Assembly (NCBI GenBank): GCA_036365515.1
Contig: CM070874.1
Coordinates: 98,872,442 to 98,936,441 of the forward strand
DNA: 64,000 nt
Direction: 5' to 3'
DNA from: Torymus aiolomorphi
Taxonomy: Eukaryota; Arthropoda; Insecta; Hymenoptera; Torymidae
Below, one piece after another: positions 54,640-64,000 of the stretch; the first letter of the stretch is position 1, and each line of letters opens with the position of its first letter. The notes beneath the pieces are model-generated. The model made no database searches and was not told the origin of the DNA. It worked only from the letters and a program-made list of their open reading frames with translations. A program made the translations under genes and the position numbers.

Positions 54640-56203
54640 ATCTCGCATCGTAATTCTAAAAAGTAAGGACTTAATAAAAAACATGACGCGGTTCCTTATT
54701 GATACGGGTTCCGAACTTAATATAATTAAATAAGGTTTGATTAAGTCTAATTTATCCATCGACAGAAAGACTGTGTACAATTTAACTGGGATAAGTGAGG
54801 GATTGGTTTCGACTCAGGGATGTGTAAGAGTAAATTTAGATGAGGGTTATTGTCGAATGAATATAGTACCCGATAGCTTTCCTACCCCTATAGCACAGAA
54901 TATTTGAGAAATATTCCCTCAATATTTATATGCCATTTTCGCAATTTTCGCTAATATTCCCTCAACGTTAATAAACATGAAAGAAACCCTGAGGGAATAT
55001 TCCTGTAAACAATGATGACCGTTTTTCCATTCCTTTTGTGAAATGATGTATTGGGCTATCCGTGACAGCAATATTGCAGCAAGATTCGGCCAATATTGGA
55101 CAACGCCTGAGAAATATTATGTTTATAATTATACTGTTTGCAGATTTTTTTTTCGATTTTGGAATACCGTAACAATATTCTCCTAAGACTTAATAACATC
55201 GGAGCAACATTAAATTTGAAGTGTTTATGTTTTAAAATTCATCTTTAAAACGAAATTAATTTAGTTCACGCATTATATATGGCTTAAAACTTTTAGTGCT
55301 CGTTGTAAAGGGAATATCAAAAATAAGGCAAGCCTTGTAATTTGGACTCTTCGTAAAGAGTCATTTGAACGGTGGACTCATACTGTTTATATACTCTCAG
55401 TCATCCAGTGTATCCACAGAAAGCACTACCGACGTGCCGCATAGCGGTAACGAAGGGGAACTTGTGATATACTGGATGACCGAGAGTATATAAGCAGCAT
55501 AAATCAACCGTTCAAATGACTTTTTACGTCTTAAGAGTCCAAGTTACAAGGTTTGCCTTGTTTTTGATATCCCCATTACAACGAACACTCAAAGTTTTCC
55601 GTCATACATGCGTGAACTAAATTAACTTTACCTTAAGGATTAATTTTAAAACATAAACACTTCAAATTCAATGTTCCTCTGATGTTATTAAGTCTTAGGA
55701 GAATATTGTTGCAGTATTTCAAAATCGAGAAAAAAATCTGCGAAAAGTATAATTATAAACATAATATTTTTCAGGCATTGTCAAATATTGGATGAATATT
55801 GCTGCAATATTGCTCTCACGGATATCCCAATCATTTTACAAAAGGAATGGAAAAACGGTCATCTTGGTTTGCAGGAATATTCCCTGAGAGTTTGTTTCAT
55901 GTTTATTAACATTGAGGGAATATTAGTGAAAATTGCGAAAATGGTAAATGAATGTTGAGGGAATATTCTTTAAATATTCGGTGCTATAGGGGTATAGAGG
56001 TAGACGGAATGTTGGGCATGGAATTCCTAAAGGAACAAGACGCAACCGTGTCTTTTCGTAATGATGCTCTTCTATGGGGAAACCCAAGGGGAACCGTTCC
56101 GTTCGTTAGCCATGATGTTCTTTATTTTCCTGCTCGAACAAAGACGCTAGTTAAAATCACCGTTAGAAACCCAATCGTTTCTCCGGTTACCTACCCAAAA
56201 TAA
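54640..56203 (+). pseudogene. Retroviral-type aspartic protease, interrupted
   Basis: The catalytic triplet lies in RFLIDTGSELNIIK at about 54690-54735. It is followed directly by a stop, and the frame otherwise continues to 54884. A 1108-bp foldback element then intervenes (54885-55992), after which protease sequence resumes with GMLGMEFLKEQDA and runs to 56203. Removing the insert and one TA brings the two halves into one reading frame. Confidence 0.75.
54885..55992. mobile_element. 1108-bp foldback element in the protease, TA duplication
   Basis: CCCCTATAGCAC at 54885 is mirrored by GTGCTATAGGGG ending at 55992, and TA flanks both sides (54883-54884 and 55993-55994). The arms, over 500 bp each, are complementary with about one mismatch in ten to fifteen bases. 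They meet at a short unique core near 55415-55460. It encodes no transposase. The repeated words AATATT and GAGGGAATATT mark both arms. Tc1/mariner-type mobilisation is the simplest reading of the TA duplication. Confidence 0.8.
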
Positions 56204-56394
56204 ATGCGGGCCCGGAAATTTTTATCGTAGAATGCCTAGTCACTAACGATAATGGTAAAGCCTCTTTATTCGCGATAAATTCCACATCAGAAGACATAAG
56301 TCTTATTCTTCCCCGGTTGAGTTAGAATCCTATGACAATACAATCAGACCTATACGTGTCATTAAAACTACGAATAAACCTGAGGCTAAGGCTA

Positions 56395-57239
56395 ATATTC
56401 AATTTAGAATAAATAAAATACTTGAGCTGTTTGATTTAGAGGATCTTGATTCAATAGAAAGAGATAAAGAGATAGAGAGATTAATTTCGGAGTTCCCTTG
56501 CCAATTCCATTTGCCGAACGATAAGCTTAGCAAAACTTCTAAAATCATGCACAAAATTCCGACTACTAATGACATTCCCATTAACGTAAAACAATATCGT
56601 CACCCACCTCATTTACGTGACGTAGTTCAAGAACACGTTCAAGAGTTGATTAATAACGATATAGTAGAGGAATCAGAATCACCTTATAACTCCCCCTTAT
56701 GGATAGTCCCTAAGAAACCGGATTCACAGGGAAATAAGAAATGGCGACTGGTAATTGACTTTCGCGCGTTGAATGAAAAAACGATTGCCTCCGCGTATCC
56801 TCTCCCTAATATAACTGAAATCCTTGACCAATTAGGTAGAAGCAAGTACTTCTCTACCCTCGATTTAGCTTCAGGGTTTCATCAAGTTCCTATAGACCCC
56901 GCAGACGCTCCTAAAACCGCTTTTTCTACGCCGTTTCATCATTTACAATATAAAAGGATGCCTATGGGACTGAAGGGCGCCCCCACTACTTTCCAATCCC
57001 TTATGGATAAGGTTCTTACCGGGTTGCAAGGTATCGAGTTATTTGTTTATATGGATGATATAGTGGTATATGCTGAATCTCTTGAAGATCATTCTCGTAA
57101 ATTAAAAAGGCTTTTTGGAAGATTAAAGACAGCCGGCCTCACCTTGCAGCCTGACAAGTGCCTCTTTTTGAAAAAGGAAGTTGTCATCAGGGGCCCATTG
57201 GAAAAGATCCTCCAATCGCATATACATCTAGAGCTTTAG
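56395..57239 (+). pseudogene. Reverse transcriptase domain, truncated
   Basis: An open frame carries the RT motifs in order: SPYNSPLWIVPKK, WRLVIDFRALN, FSTLDLASGFHQVP, PMGLKGAPTTFQ and YMDD (57048-57059), then LTLQPDKCLFLKKE. Right after that last motif the sequence jumps to RNase H-like sequence in a different frame. The thumb/connection region of roughly 150 codons, including the first RNase H aspartate, has been lost. Confidence 0.85.
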
Positions 57240-57571
57240 TCAATGCCGAGTTAAATTACACTACTACTGAGAAAGAGCTTTTAGCAATAATTCACGCGGT
57301 AAAACAATTTAGGCCCTATTTGTACGGCAGAAAATTCACGTTAGTAACTGACCATCGACCTTTATTATGGCTGCACAGACTAAAAGATCCCGTCCAGAGA
57401 ATAGCAAGGTGGAAAATATTGCTAAGAGAGTATGACTATGATATCGTACACAGACCAGGTAAAATCAACATGAACGCGGACGCACTGTCCAGAAACCCCA
57501 TAACCACCTTCCCTATACCTCCAAATCCAGATAGTCTCGGCCGAATGAACCTTTTTCTGAATTATAAATAG
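57180..57571 (+). pseudogene. RNase H C-terminal remnant
   Basis: Frame with AYTSRALVNAELNYTTTEKE, VTDHRPLLWL and ARWKILLREYDYDIVHRPGK, the usual end of a gypsy-type RNase H before integrase. The conserved Glu of TEKE and Asp of VTDH are kept, but the N-terminal Asp strand is missing. A stop follows at 57569, and no integrase signature is found downstream. Confidence 0.8.
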
Positions 57572-57574
57572 AAA

Positions 57575-58176
57575 ATGTTTTTCTCGTCCATAAAGTAGAG
57601 TTAACCTCTGAAAATCAAGGTTCCGAAGGCGCCGAGAATCCCGAAATTCCCCGCCCTTTGACTGAATCAGACAACGGACGTACGGACATAGACGGACTTA
57701 GCTCTGCCTCTTCTTCGGAAGAGAGCAGCGGTTGCACGTATACCGTGGCCGAGGTAGCTTTAGAAAATGTCTGGTCGCAGGGGTCGCAGCTGTGGTTCTC
57801 GATAGAAGTAGATAAGCAACAGGGCTTCTGGATCCCCCCACCACTCGCCCACTGACTCAGAGAAGCGCTCTGATTGGTCGAGACGGACAGGTGCGAATTA
57901 ATTACAGGTGAGACAGTGACGTCATCGAACCTTCTCGAAGATTGCATGCTCTTACGTAATAGCATCCAAAACGTTTTGAAACGTTTGCGTATGATGTCAA
58001 ATATGCGATGATGGGTGTCAAATTACAGAATCCAAGAAATAGCAGTTCAAGGTTAGGATATCAAATCTCCTCTAATTATTTGTAATTCAACACCTTCGTG
58101 CCCCCATCCCCCATCCCCCCATCCCTGCATCGATGATGCAATTGCGCGAACGCATCCCCCATCCCCATCCTTGATT
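57575..58176. other. GC-richer tail beyond the retrotransposon
   Basis: A frame is open from about 57601 to 57855 with Ser/Glu-rich sequence but no domain. CCAAT-like ATTGG and a CRE-like TGACGTCA near 57918 could be remnants of an LTR promoter. C-rich ATCCCCC words begin near 58100. Nothing firm. Confidence 0.3.
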
Positions 58177-58470
58177 TGCGATGACATCATTAAATATTAC
58201 GCCACCCTATTAAATATTGCAAAATATTATGCCATATACACCTGTGCATGTGTGTGTGTGTGAATGTGTACACATTAACTTCTAATGAACATATATTGAT
58301 GCCCACGTATATGCAATGCCCCATCCCCCATTCCCCGATTTGCAATGACATCATTAAATATTACGCTTAAATATTGCAAAATATTACACCATATGTGTGT
58401 AAAAGAATGTATGATCATTTTGATACATACTAGCGAACGTGTATTGATGCCCACGTACATGCGTTATCTA
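58177..58470. repeat. Diverged direct duplication, about 160-bp unit
   Basis: GATTTGCGATGACATCATTA at 58177 recurs as GATTTGCAATGACATCATTA at 58338. Both are followed by AAATATTGCAAAATATTA and, further on, by TATTGATGCCCACGTA. CATCCCCCAT-type C-rich words separate the copies. Confidence 0.6.
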
Positions 58471-58953
58471 TCGCACCTCCTCTTTGTTCCGATATTTGCA
58501 CCGCGCGATTCTTGGAACTGGAGAGTATTTCAATTGCGCTCTCCTTATCCACTCTCTTTCGTTTTGTTTTATAAAATTTAGGATTATTAATTTGTTAATA
58601 AAAATTTTATTTAACAATGTCAATGGGTAGAAGGCCCGATAATCACGTCTCATGAGGAACCAAAAATTTCATTATTTTTTCGATATCTTGAGCCGTTTAC
58701 GAGATATAGAATAAAATTAATTTTAGCATGAGTTTATTGCTGAGATTTCGCATACAATTTCTTATAAGCTATTTAATACTTTAATTTACGTATGAGATAT
58801 GAGGAAAGAAAAATGAAAACAGTAATATTCAGTATAAGAAATGTTTATTAAGCACAATTTTTACATGTATTGCGTAATAATTTTACATTCATTTCAATTT
58901 ATTTCATTGAACTGCAGCCCTTTATTAAACATCATTTTTTACAAGGAAGTTTT

Positions 58954-59662
58954 TCATATTATATTAGCATTACATTGAATGCAATCTCTTCTTAAAGGTG
59001 GCACTACAGTTTCCATATAATTGTGCTCTCGACAACGTAAACATTTTAAAATTTCTTCATCACTTTTTAAATCTTCAGGCAGCTTATCCCACGCCTGCTC
59101 GAGACTATTTGCTCCGAACGTTGTGAGAAATGCCTTAGGCAACTGAGCAATATCTGTAGGACTCATAAACGACAAATGTTCAGTGCGAAAAAATATCTTG
59201 AGCGATCTTTCTAGTGATGGAGTATTATCATGATAAAATTTTCTGAGCAATAGTACATTCTTATATGCACAATTGCTCCAACACATCAAACTTGAGTCTC
59301 TGTAGTGATGGACAGCGCATGTCACTCATATCATATGCGTTGAGGTTATATTGTTCAAGCCATTGTTTTTTCTCCAGGCCTTTAACATAAACAACACTTG
59401 CATCATGTAGACTGTTGCGTAGCACATTTTCGAGTTCTTCATATGGCAATTCGCCAGAGCTCCATGATAAACCGTGATAATTACGCTCCAACCAGCAGTT
59501 TTGACTCTTATATTTTGCTGAAAGTCTACACCACGGTGTGGGTGGCTTGAAGGTAAACACCGCTGATTTCACTTTTCCACTCAGAGGCACAATGGCTAAT
59601 TCTTTGACAACAAATTCATTGATAGGTTGCTTGAACCCTTGCACATCCAGCACGTACTCCAT
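58954..59662 (-). pseudogene. Conserved Polinton-associated protein, unrecognised, frameshifted
   Basis: Starts MEYVLDVQGFKQPINEF at 59662 and continues through KPPTPWCRLSAKYKSQNCW and YVKGLEKKQWLEQYN. At about 59280-59300 the frame shifts, and the rest reads in another frame to 58954. It ends with CLRCREH...CIQC, a CX2C...CX2C pair suggesting a small zinc site. Related sequences commonly lie beside capsid genes in insect genomes, but I know no function. The position after the capsid gene suggests a role in the same element. Confidence 0.55.
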
Positions 59663-59716
59663 GTTGACTGACTGATCAGATGGCTTTGCAGGGTCTTTTA
59701 TACCTTCACCCCCTCC

Positions 59717-60928
59717 TTAGACTAATTTCTTAATATCCCCACTCATGGGATTATATTCAATAATACGATCGTGTAATATTAAGCAGTAAGCTGATGTCTG
59801 TGCTAGAAAATTTTCTTTAGCTTCGAATTTAAGACGAACGTCAACTGGAGCCTGCTTCAACGACTCATTCTGCTTTGAACAATCGATGACAATTAGAGGA
59901 GCGTGCTGTATATACTCTCCTTTCTTGACCATAGGTTCTGCTGCCTCTTTTCCATAATACATACTTTGAAAGCTTACATACATAACATATAATAAAGCGA
60001 ATTGATTTTGATCAATGTTAAGATTGAGATTTCCATAAGGATAGTATTGTGAATTGAGAAATAATTTCACATTACTTATATTGCAATAATCAAAGCGGCT
60101 AGCATTAGATCCACTTTGTCCTTTACGATTAGTCTGAAAGCCTAGAATGACGAATCGTGGTTTTTCCAGCTGATTCGATGTCTTTACAGTCCAAACATGC
60201 TTCGATGTGGTTGGGAGTAATGGATACTCGTATAGCTCCCAACTCCGGAAACTCATAGCAATCGATTTTTCCTTCTGTAGGTAATGAAGGAGACGTAATT
60301 TATGCTTGTCAGATAATACCACATACGGCATTAACCATTCAATTTTAATTAGATTAATTTTAAACTCTTCTGCTTGCGTTTGCACGATAGCATTTACATC
60401 AGTTTTGGATCTTGTTAGAACAAGCTTATGTTTGCAATTGACTATAATTTTACGATAGTCTTCCGCAAAGCCTAGAATCATATTTAGCGGTATGGACACA
60501 TCAAAGTAGCCAGCATTATTGGTGATTTGTTGAGTTTCTCCAATATCAATCCAGCCTGCGTTTTCCAAGTTTTGTGTAGGATTAAACGATACCAAACCTT
60601 TCATTAGACTTGTCAAGCCAACGTTTTTACATTTATCAATCTCTACAGCATTAATTTCATATCGGATTTCTTCGAAAACATGACAGAGAGTATTATTTAC
60701 AAGCTTTGTGTTGACTGCAGCTGTACCATCTGCCTTAGTTAATCGACCATGAATATGTAATGAACTACGTGAAGGTAGTAGACAGAGATCTTGATGTTGT
60801 ATGGCGATACGAATTTCATCGCTGTTATTGAAAGCGGATGAAGTGTAAGGCTGATGTGCATGCACTTCATAATGAGCGACAGATTCGTCGAATTCTACGG
60901 GTGATTGTACGTTCAATATGTCTTCCAT
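59717..60928 (-). CDS. Probable major capsid protein of the Polinton-like element
   Basis: An intact frame of 403 codons from MEDILNVQSPVEFDES. It contains DEIRIAIQHQDLCLLPSRSS, FEEIRYEINAVEIDK and LENAGWIDIGE, conserved words in the capsid-like proteins encoded beside penton and adenain-like genes in arthropod Polinton-like elements. Alternating beta-strand-like stretches and the element context suggest a double jelly-roll coat protein, but it is shorter than classical Polinton capsids, so the assignment is by context. It is the only large frame in the cluster with no visible break. Confidence 0.6.
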   Translation of the reverse strand: MEDILNVQSPVEFDESVAHYEVHAHQPYTSSAFNNSDEIRIAIQHQDLCLLPSRSSLHIHGRLTKADGTAAVNTKLVNNTLCHVFEEIRYEINAVEIDKCKNVGLTSLMKGLVSFNPTQNLENAGWIDIGETQQITNNAGYFDVSIPLNMILGFAEDYRKIIVNCKHKLVLTRSKTDVNAIVQTQAEEFKINLIKIEWLMPYVVLSDKHKLRLLHYLQKEKSIAMSFRSWELYEYPLLPTTSKHVWTVKTSNQLEKPRFVILGFQTNRKGQSGSNASRFDYCNISNVKLFLNSQYYPYGNLNLNIDQNQFALLYVMYVSFQSMYYGKEAAEPMVKKGEYIQHAPLIVIDCSKQNESLKQAPVDVRLKFEAKENFLAQTSAYCLILHDRIIEYNPMSGDIKKLV

Positions 60929-61067
60929 CTTTGAAACAGCAGAAAAACAGACAACTTATTTTTTTCCAACGTTTCTTCTGACCTGGAGGCCTAGGCTTCT
61001 TAGGAAGCGAATACTCTGTGGTGTTAGCTCTTTCACTGCTCGATGATGACTGATCTTCTGGAGACAT
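60867..61067 (-). CDS. Small Ser-rich/basic ORF before the capsid gene
   Basis: 66 codons: a Ser/Glu-rich start (MSPEDQSSSSSERA), a PPGQKKRWKK basic patch, then a Cys/Phe and Arg-rich tail. Its 3' end overlaps the start of the capsid frame by 62 bases in another frame, so the tail may be non-coding shadow. I do not recognise it; a small DNA-binding or accessory virion peptide is possible. Confidence 0.35.
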   Translation of the reverse strand: MSPEDQSSSSSERANTTEYSLPKKPRPPGQKKRWKKISCLFFCCFKDGRHIERTITRRIRRICRSL

Positions 61068-61113
61068 GGTTTGGTCTTAATATAGCTTTTGCCGTTATAT
61101 ACGATTCCCATGA

Positions 61114-61791
61114 TTATGATGCTGCTTTGATGTGTAGTCTGATTGTTATAATTTCTCCACGAAAATTCACAAAGTTTCCGTCTTGATCGACAATGCGCAA
61201 CTGTATATTATCGATAGTATGAGCTGTAATTGGTAAATAAATAACTTGTGTTGGAATTTCAATGATCTTATAGCCTGGAGGAACAGCTGGAAAAATTCAT
61301 ATATCGTATGTACTTTCTGTCCGTTTATATAGGCTCCAGCTGTAATGTTGCACTCAACTTGCAAAGCGTTAACCTTGAGAATAGCTACAGGTAAATCTGA
61401 TTCGTGAGTGATATTTGCTGAAAGAGTACGCTGTGTAAAACCTAATAATCTTCCAATAGAATCTTGCGGTTGAAAATCTATCGTATGACTGCACTTTATA
61501 GTACTGCGAAGAGTATTATTATTAGGTTTAAGGCTGAGTACTATGCCTTTAGGTGTAAGTATTTCCTGTAGATGGCGCTCAATGTCTTCAATCTCCCAGC
61601 TACCTGTCGGTAATGTCACTATCTCTTCTCCGACGTAAAACTTGTTATTTCCAATATCAATATTGGGTATTGAATTGAAGGTTAAAAGTTCAACCAATCC
61701 TAGAACGTATCTTTTATTCAATTGGTGGAAAGTATTGAGCTTCTAGTATAGATGACGTTCCAGATAAACTTAGCATCAATGATTCACCCAT
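61114..61791 (-). pseudogene. Minor capsid (penton-like) protein, two frameshifts
   Basis: An ATG at 61791 opens MGESLMLSLSGTSSILEAQY and stops after PPIE. The following sequence resumes one frame over with RYVLGLVELLTFNSIPNID and runs through the middle of the protein. A second shift near 61295 moves the conserved end (IVDQDG and NFRGEIITIRL words, stop at 61114) to another frame. The family accompanies capsid and adenain-like genes in insect Polinton-like elements and is taken as a single jelly-roll penton. With two shifts it is not functional as read. Confidence 0.6.
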
Positions 61792-61834
61792 GACTGCATA
61801 ATTAATACTGACTATGTACAACATTTACATTGTT

Positions 61835-62200
61835 TTATATAGCCTCACTCAGAAACTTTAAACAGAGATGTCCACAGTTGTACGAGTTATAATCTTGATA
61901 TCTATCGTGATTATACTTTACGGCGCTAACGCCCAGGTAATCCAGAAGTTCTACAGGTGGTTGAAGGTCTCCAAAACTATCAAAGTACACAACGTTATTG
62001 CCTCGTTTTCGATAGGCTACCCAATGTGTGCCAAGTCCTCTTTCATCATCGAGATTAACGATCGCTGATTCGCAGTAATGTGGACCTTTTGCTGGTAATG
62101 TATTTCGCATGAATATACCTCGAAAGTATGGAATTTGCATAATACGAGCATACTTTATCAAGTCAGCATCAGTCAGTGCTCTATGAGGCAATTTTACATC
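61835..62200 (-). pseudogene. Adenain-like cysteine protease
   Basis: The frame reads KLPHRALTDADLIKYARIM and continues 118 codons to 61835. The adenovirus-type protease signature is complete: His in GTHWVAY (about residue 56), acidic residue in YFDSFG (71), Gln in RYQDYN (99) and Cys in NCGHLC (106). In adenoviruses and Polintons this enzyme matures virion proteins. There is no ATG at the start of the frame. Upstream coding sequence is in another frame across a 10-base T run (62205-62214), so the N-terminal leader is disconnected. Confidence 0.75.
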
Positions 62201-62304
62201 GAAGTTTTTTTTTTGCCACGTCCGCTGTAGGGTTTAAGATGGATACCATAACCTGTTTTGTGTGGTTTAAGGTAGAGACCTTTACCAAGAGCAATAGCTT
62301 CCAT
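62194..62304 (-). pseudogene. Gly/Lys-rich leader of the protease gene, out of frame
   Basis: A 36-codon frame starting MEAIALGKG contains two LYLKP/IHLKP-type repeats and ends GRGKKK at the T run, where it goes out of frame with the protease. A TAA lies seven codons before its ATG; frame-matching basic residues further upstream suggest that this stop is also a mutation. Gly/basic repeats of this kind precede the protease in related elements and may be a core-like DNA-binding peptide. Confidence 0.4.
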
Positions 62305-62363
62305 CGCACTGTTATGTCTTTAACTTTCTTCAAGTTGCCGTTTAGCAGCTTTCCCTGTTGAAA

Positions 62364-62584
62364 ATATCCACGCGGATTTCCACGTGGATAATCCATGTGG
62401 ATATCCTCGTGGATTTCCACGTGGATTGACATGGATTCCACATGGATTCAAATGGATATCCGCGTGGATCATCCACGCGGATATCCATGATGAAAATCCA
62501 TGTGGATTATTTGAAATCCATGTGGATTCCGAGAACCAGCCCGATTTGAAAAATCCACGTGGCTTCCAACTAATCCACATGGAT
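62364..62584. repeat. Palindromic ATCCACGTGGAT repeat cluster
   Basis: About a dozen variants of the 12-bp palindrome (central CACGTG, CACGCG or CACATG) are spaced by 5-25 bases. Open frames crossing it are rich in WISMWI/HVDIHG-type periodic peptides and are not genes. It abuts the upstream edge of the Polinton-like coding remnant. Confidence 0.75.
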
Positions 62585-62608
62585 GTAGACAATTCGGCTG
62601 AAAAAATT

Positions 62609-62693
62609 CATATGAGACTCACTTGAATCTCACGTGATTCTCAGGTGAGTCATGCCAAATTCTCATGTAAGTCTCATGCGAGTCTCATGTTTC
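62609..62693. repeat. GAGTCTCATGTGAGTCTCA-type repeat
   Basis: CTCATGNGAGTCTCA and CTCACGTGA words recur six times in 85 bp. The unit differs from the neighbouring ATCCACGTGGAT cluster, but it too is built from inverted short words. Confidence 0.6.
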
Positions 62694-64000
62694 CATTAAC
62701 AATATTAAATGAATTAATACTATTTTTTACTGTAATTAATTGTTTAAATTAATTTAATCGTTTTAATTTATTTTCTAATATGAAACTAGAGATGTAAATA
62801 AAACAAACTGAAAAAATTAAACAGATGTATATATTTTTAAATGTTTTATTTTATAAAAGTATAAAAATATGTATTTCGGTACAAATAGTATTTTCGCCAC
62901 CCTGAATATGGCCAAATAGAGCGTATGCCCTATTGAAAAAAATCTTGTGATCAATTACATGATTTTTTCCAAAATCCGGGAATATGCTCTGCTTGATATA
63001 TAACTCAATTTATTTATTATTTAGCAGTTTAATACTGCTTATAAATGAAGAATAACAGTTTAATGAAACTTTGAACGATAATATATTATCGTGCAAATGT
63101 TTCATTAGAATGTTAGTATAATTATTTGCAAGTATTACATTTTAAAAAATAGTCAATTTAATTAAAAATATAGAATTAACTTTATTATTATAACAATTGT
63201 AATGTACCGATACAACTGTAAGTAAATAATAGAGACATGTAACATACCTGCAACATTAGAATAATGTTATTGATGATATTTTGTTTAATGTGGAAAAAGA
63301 AGAAACGATGTTCAACGAGCCTTGTGCTCGCGCTCTCGACGTTGACCCGTGATAGCAAATTCACACAAGGCCGGCGCCGAGCGCGCCCACATGTACTCGA
63401 TATTAGTAGATACCGCAAGAACAGTCACGATGGCGACGGCGACATGGCGCGCGAGGAGGCGACGTCTTGGCGATGTTGTCCCCGTTGACAGAACTCAGCT
63501 GAAATTTTGCGTCAAACCTCATATAACAGAACAAAGTCGAAAGTATCTTTCAAATTTGTGTCCTGACTGGTCTTGGTGAATTCACATATAGTTATAAAAG
63601 CACTTCACATATGAAAGAGTATTGACATGTGGATGGCTTTACTATAGTTTATAAATTTTAATCAATTTTTAAATAAATTGTTTGTACATTCATTATTATA
63701 TTTCATATAATTGAGGTTTTTTGTCCACCACACACTGTTGTAGTCTAATATACATTTTAAAATATTTTAAATTATATATTTATTCATTTTGTTATTTTGT
63801 TATAGGCACATCTCCTTTGAGATCCACAATTCAGTTGTTCGTTGATAGATTTAAGACTTGGGTGGCTTTAGCGTAAGAAATATATTTGGACCCAATGAAC
63901 TAAATAATATTGTAGATCTCTTATACAAGATGACCAAAATCAACTTTAATCATGTGCAAACTGTAGCTAAAGAGACCAAGTACCTATAATATAAGCATAC
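62694..64000. other. Unassigned DNA with GC-rich patch
   Basis: AT-rich, with a CpG-richer patch at about 63300-63520 that contains overlapping open frames on the plus strand (63264-63488 and 63349-63579). It could be a promoter and first exon of a plus-strand gene running past the window, but no domain is recognisable. The last 200 bp are unassigned. Confidence 0.3.

Larger units (their letters stand above)
53790..57571 (+). mobile_element. Degenerate Ty3/gypsy-type LTR retrotransposon
   Basis: Gag with zinc knuckles, an aspartic protease with DTG, reverse transcriptase with YMDD and an RNase H tail occur in this order on the plus strand, as in Ty3/gypsy elements. The copy is dead. Gag has no start codon, the protease is broken by stops and by a foldback insertion, the RT-RNase H connection is deleted, integrase is missing, and no LTR pair was found. 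Adjacent sequence to about 57960, with a CCAAT-like box and TGACGTCA near 57918, may be a remnant of its 3' part. Confidence 0.85.
58954..62304 (-). mobile_element. Polinton/Maverick-like element remnant (virus-like gene cluster)
   Basis: Five minus-strand reading frames in a row: adenain-like protease, penton-like minor capsid protein, a small basic ORF, a probable major capsid protein and a conserved unknown protein. A capsid-plus-adenovirus-type-protease cluster in animal DNA is the mark of Polintons and related endogenous adintovirus-like elements. Several frames are shifted, and polymerase B, integrase and packaging ATPase are not in the window, so this is a partial, decayed copy. Its terminal repeats were not found. 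Confidence 0.7.

Noticed and set aside
62181..62626. Frames of 80-90 codons across the CACGTG-rich cluster
   Set aside because: Periodic WISMWI/HVDIHG-like peptides from the DNA repeat; only the short leader at 62194-62304 resembles element protein.

Overview
The window looks like AT-rich arthropod, most likely insect, nuclear DNA. Its genes are intron-split with GT-AG junctions, introns and intergenic DNA are full of decayed mobile elements, and the host genes have clear animal counterparts. Large introns, many foldback elements and a Polinton-like gene cluster fit many insects, including parasitoid Hymenoptera, but nothing here fixes the order.

Four host protein genes can be read. (1) 10237-15782, plus strand: a complete ten-exon NFX1/shuttle craft gene, 1238 codons, with a PAM2-like motif, a RING-like finger, a cysteine-rich NF-X1 finger array and an R3H domain. 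(2) 42798-23687, minus strand: a ten-exon multi-pass membrane protein of the PRRT3/PRRT4 type, 804 codons, spread over 19 kb. It has a large Ser/Arg-rich insert carrying about eleven RRxS motifs. A GC-rich, promoter-like block (about 43.2-44.4 kb) lies just upstream. (3) 52753-51570, minus: the RNase P/MRP subunit Rpp20 (POP7), three exons. (4) 51471-51058, minus: intronless TMEM203, starting 98 bp after the Rpp20 stop.

The rest is mainly mobile DNA. At 53.8-57.6 kb lies a broken Ty3/gypsy-type retrotransposon (gag, protease, RT, RNase H) that has lost the RT-RNase H connection and has a 1.1-kb foldback element inserted in its protease at a TA site. At 58.95-62.3 kb lies a minus-strand cluster of virus-like genes of Polinton/Maverick type: adenain-like protease, minor capsid/penton-like protein, a small basic ORF, a likely major capsid protein and a conserved but unrecognised protein ending in a CxxC...CxxC pair. 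Several of these genes carry frameshifts; no polymerase, integrase or packaging ATPase is visible.

Foldback elements with long terminal inverted repeats occur throughout: at least fifteen, several nested. The best supported are a 2165-bp hAT-type element (21427-23591, 8-bp target duplication ACTGAGCC) containing two further nested elements, and a 380-bp retroposed palindrome (17554-17933, exact 17-bp target duplication) with a hammerhead-ribozyme-like core. Another dispersed repeat keeps a hairpin with an invariant GAGCGAAGCGAG loop although its stem sequence differs between copies. No rRNA, functional tRNA or CRISPR array was seen.
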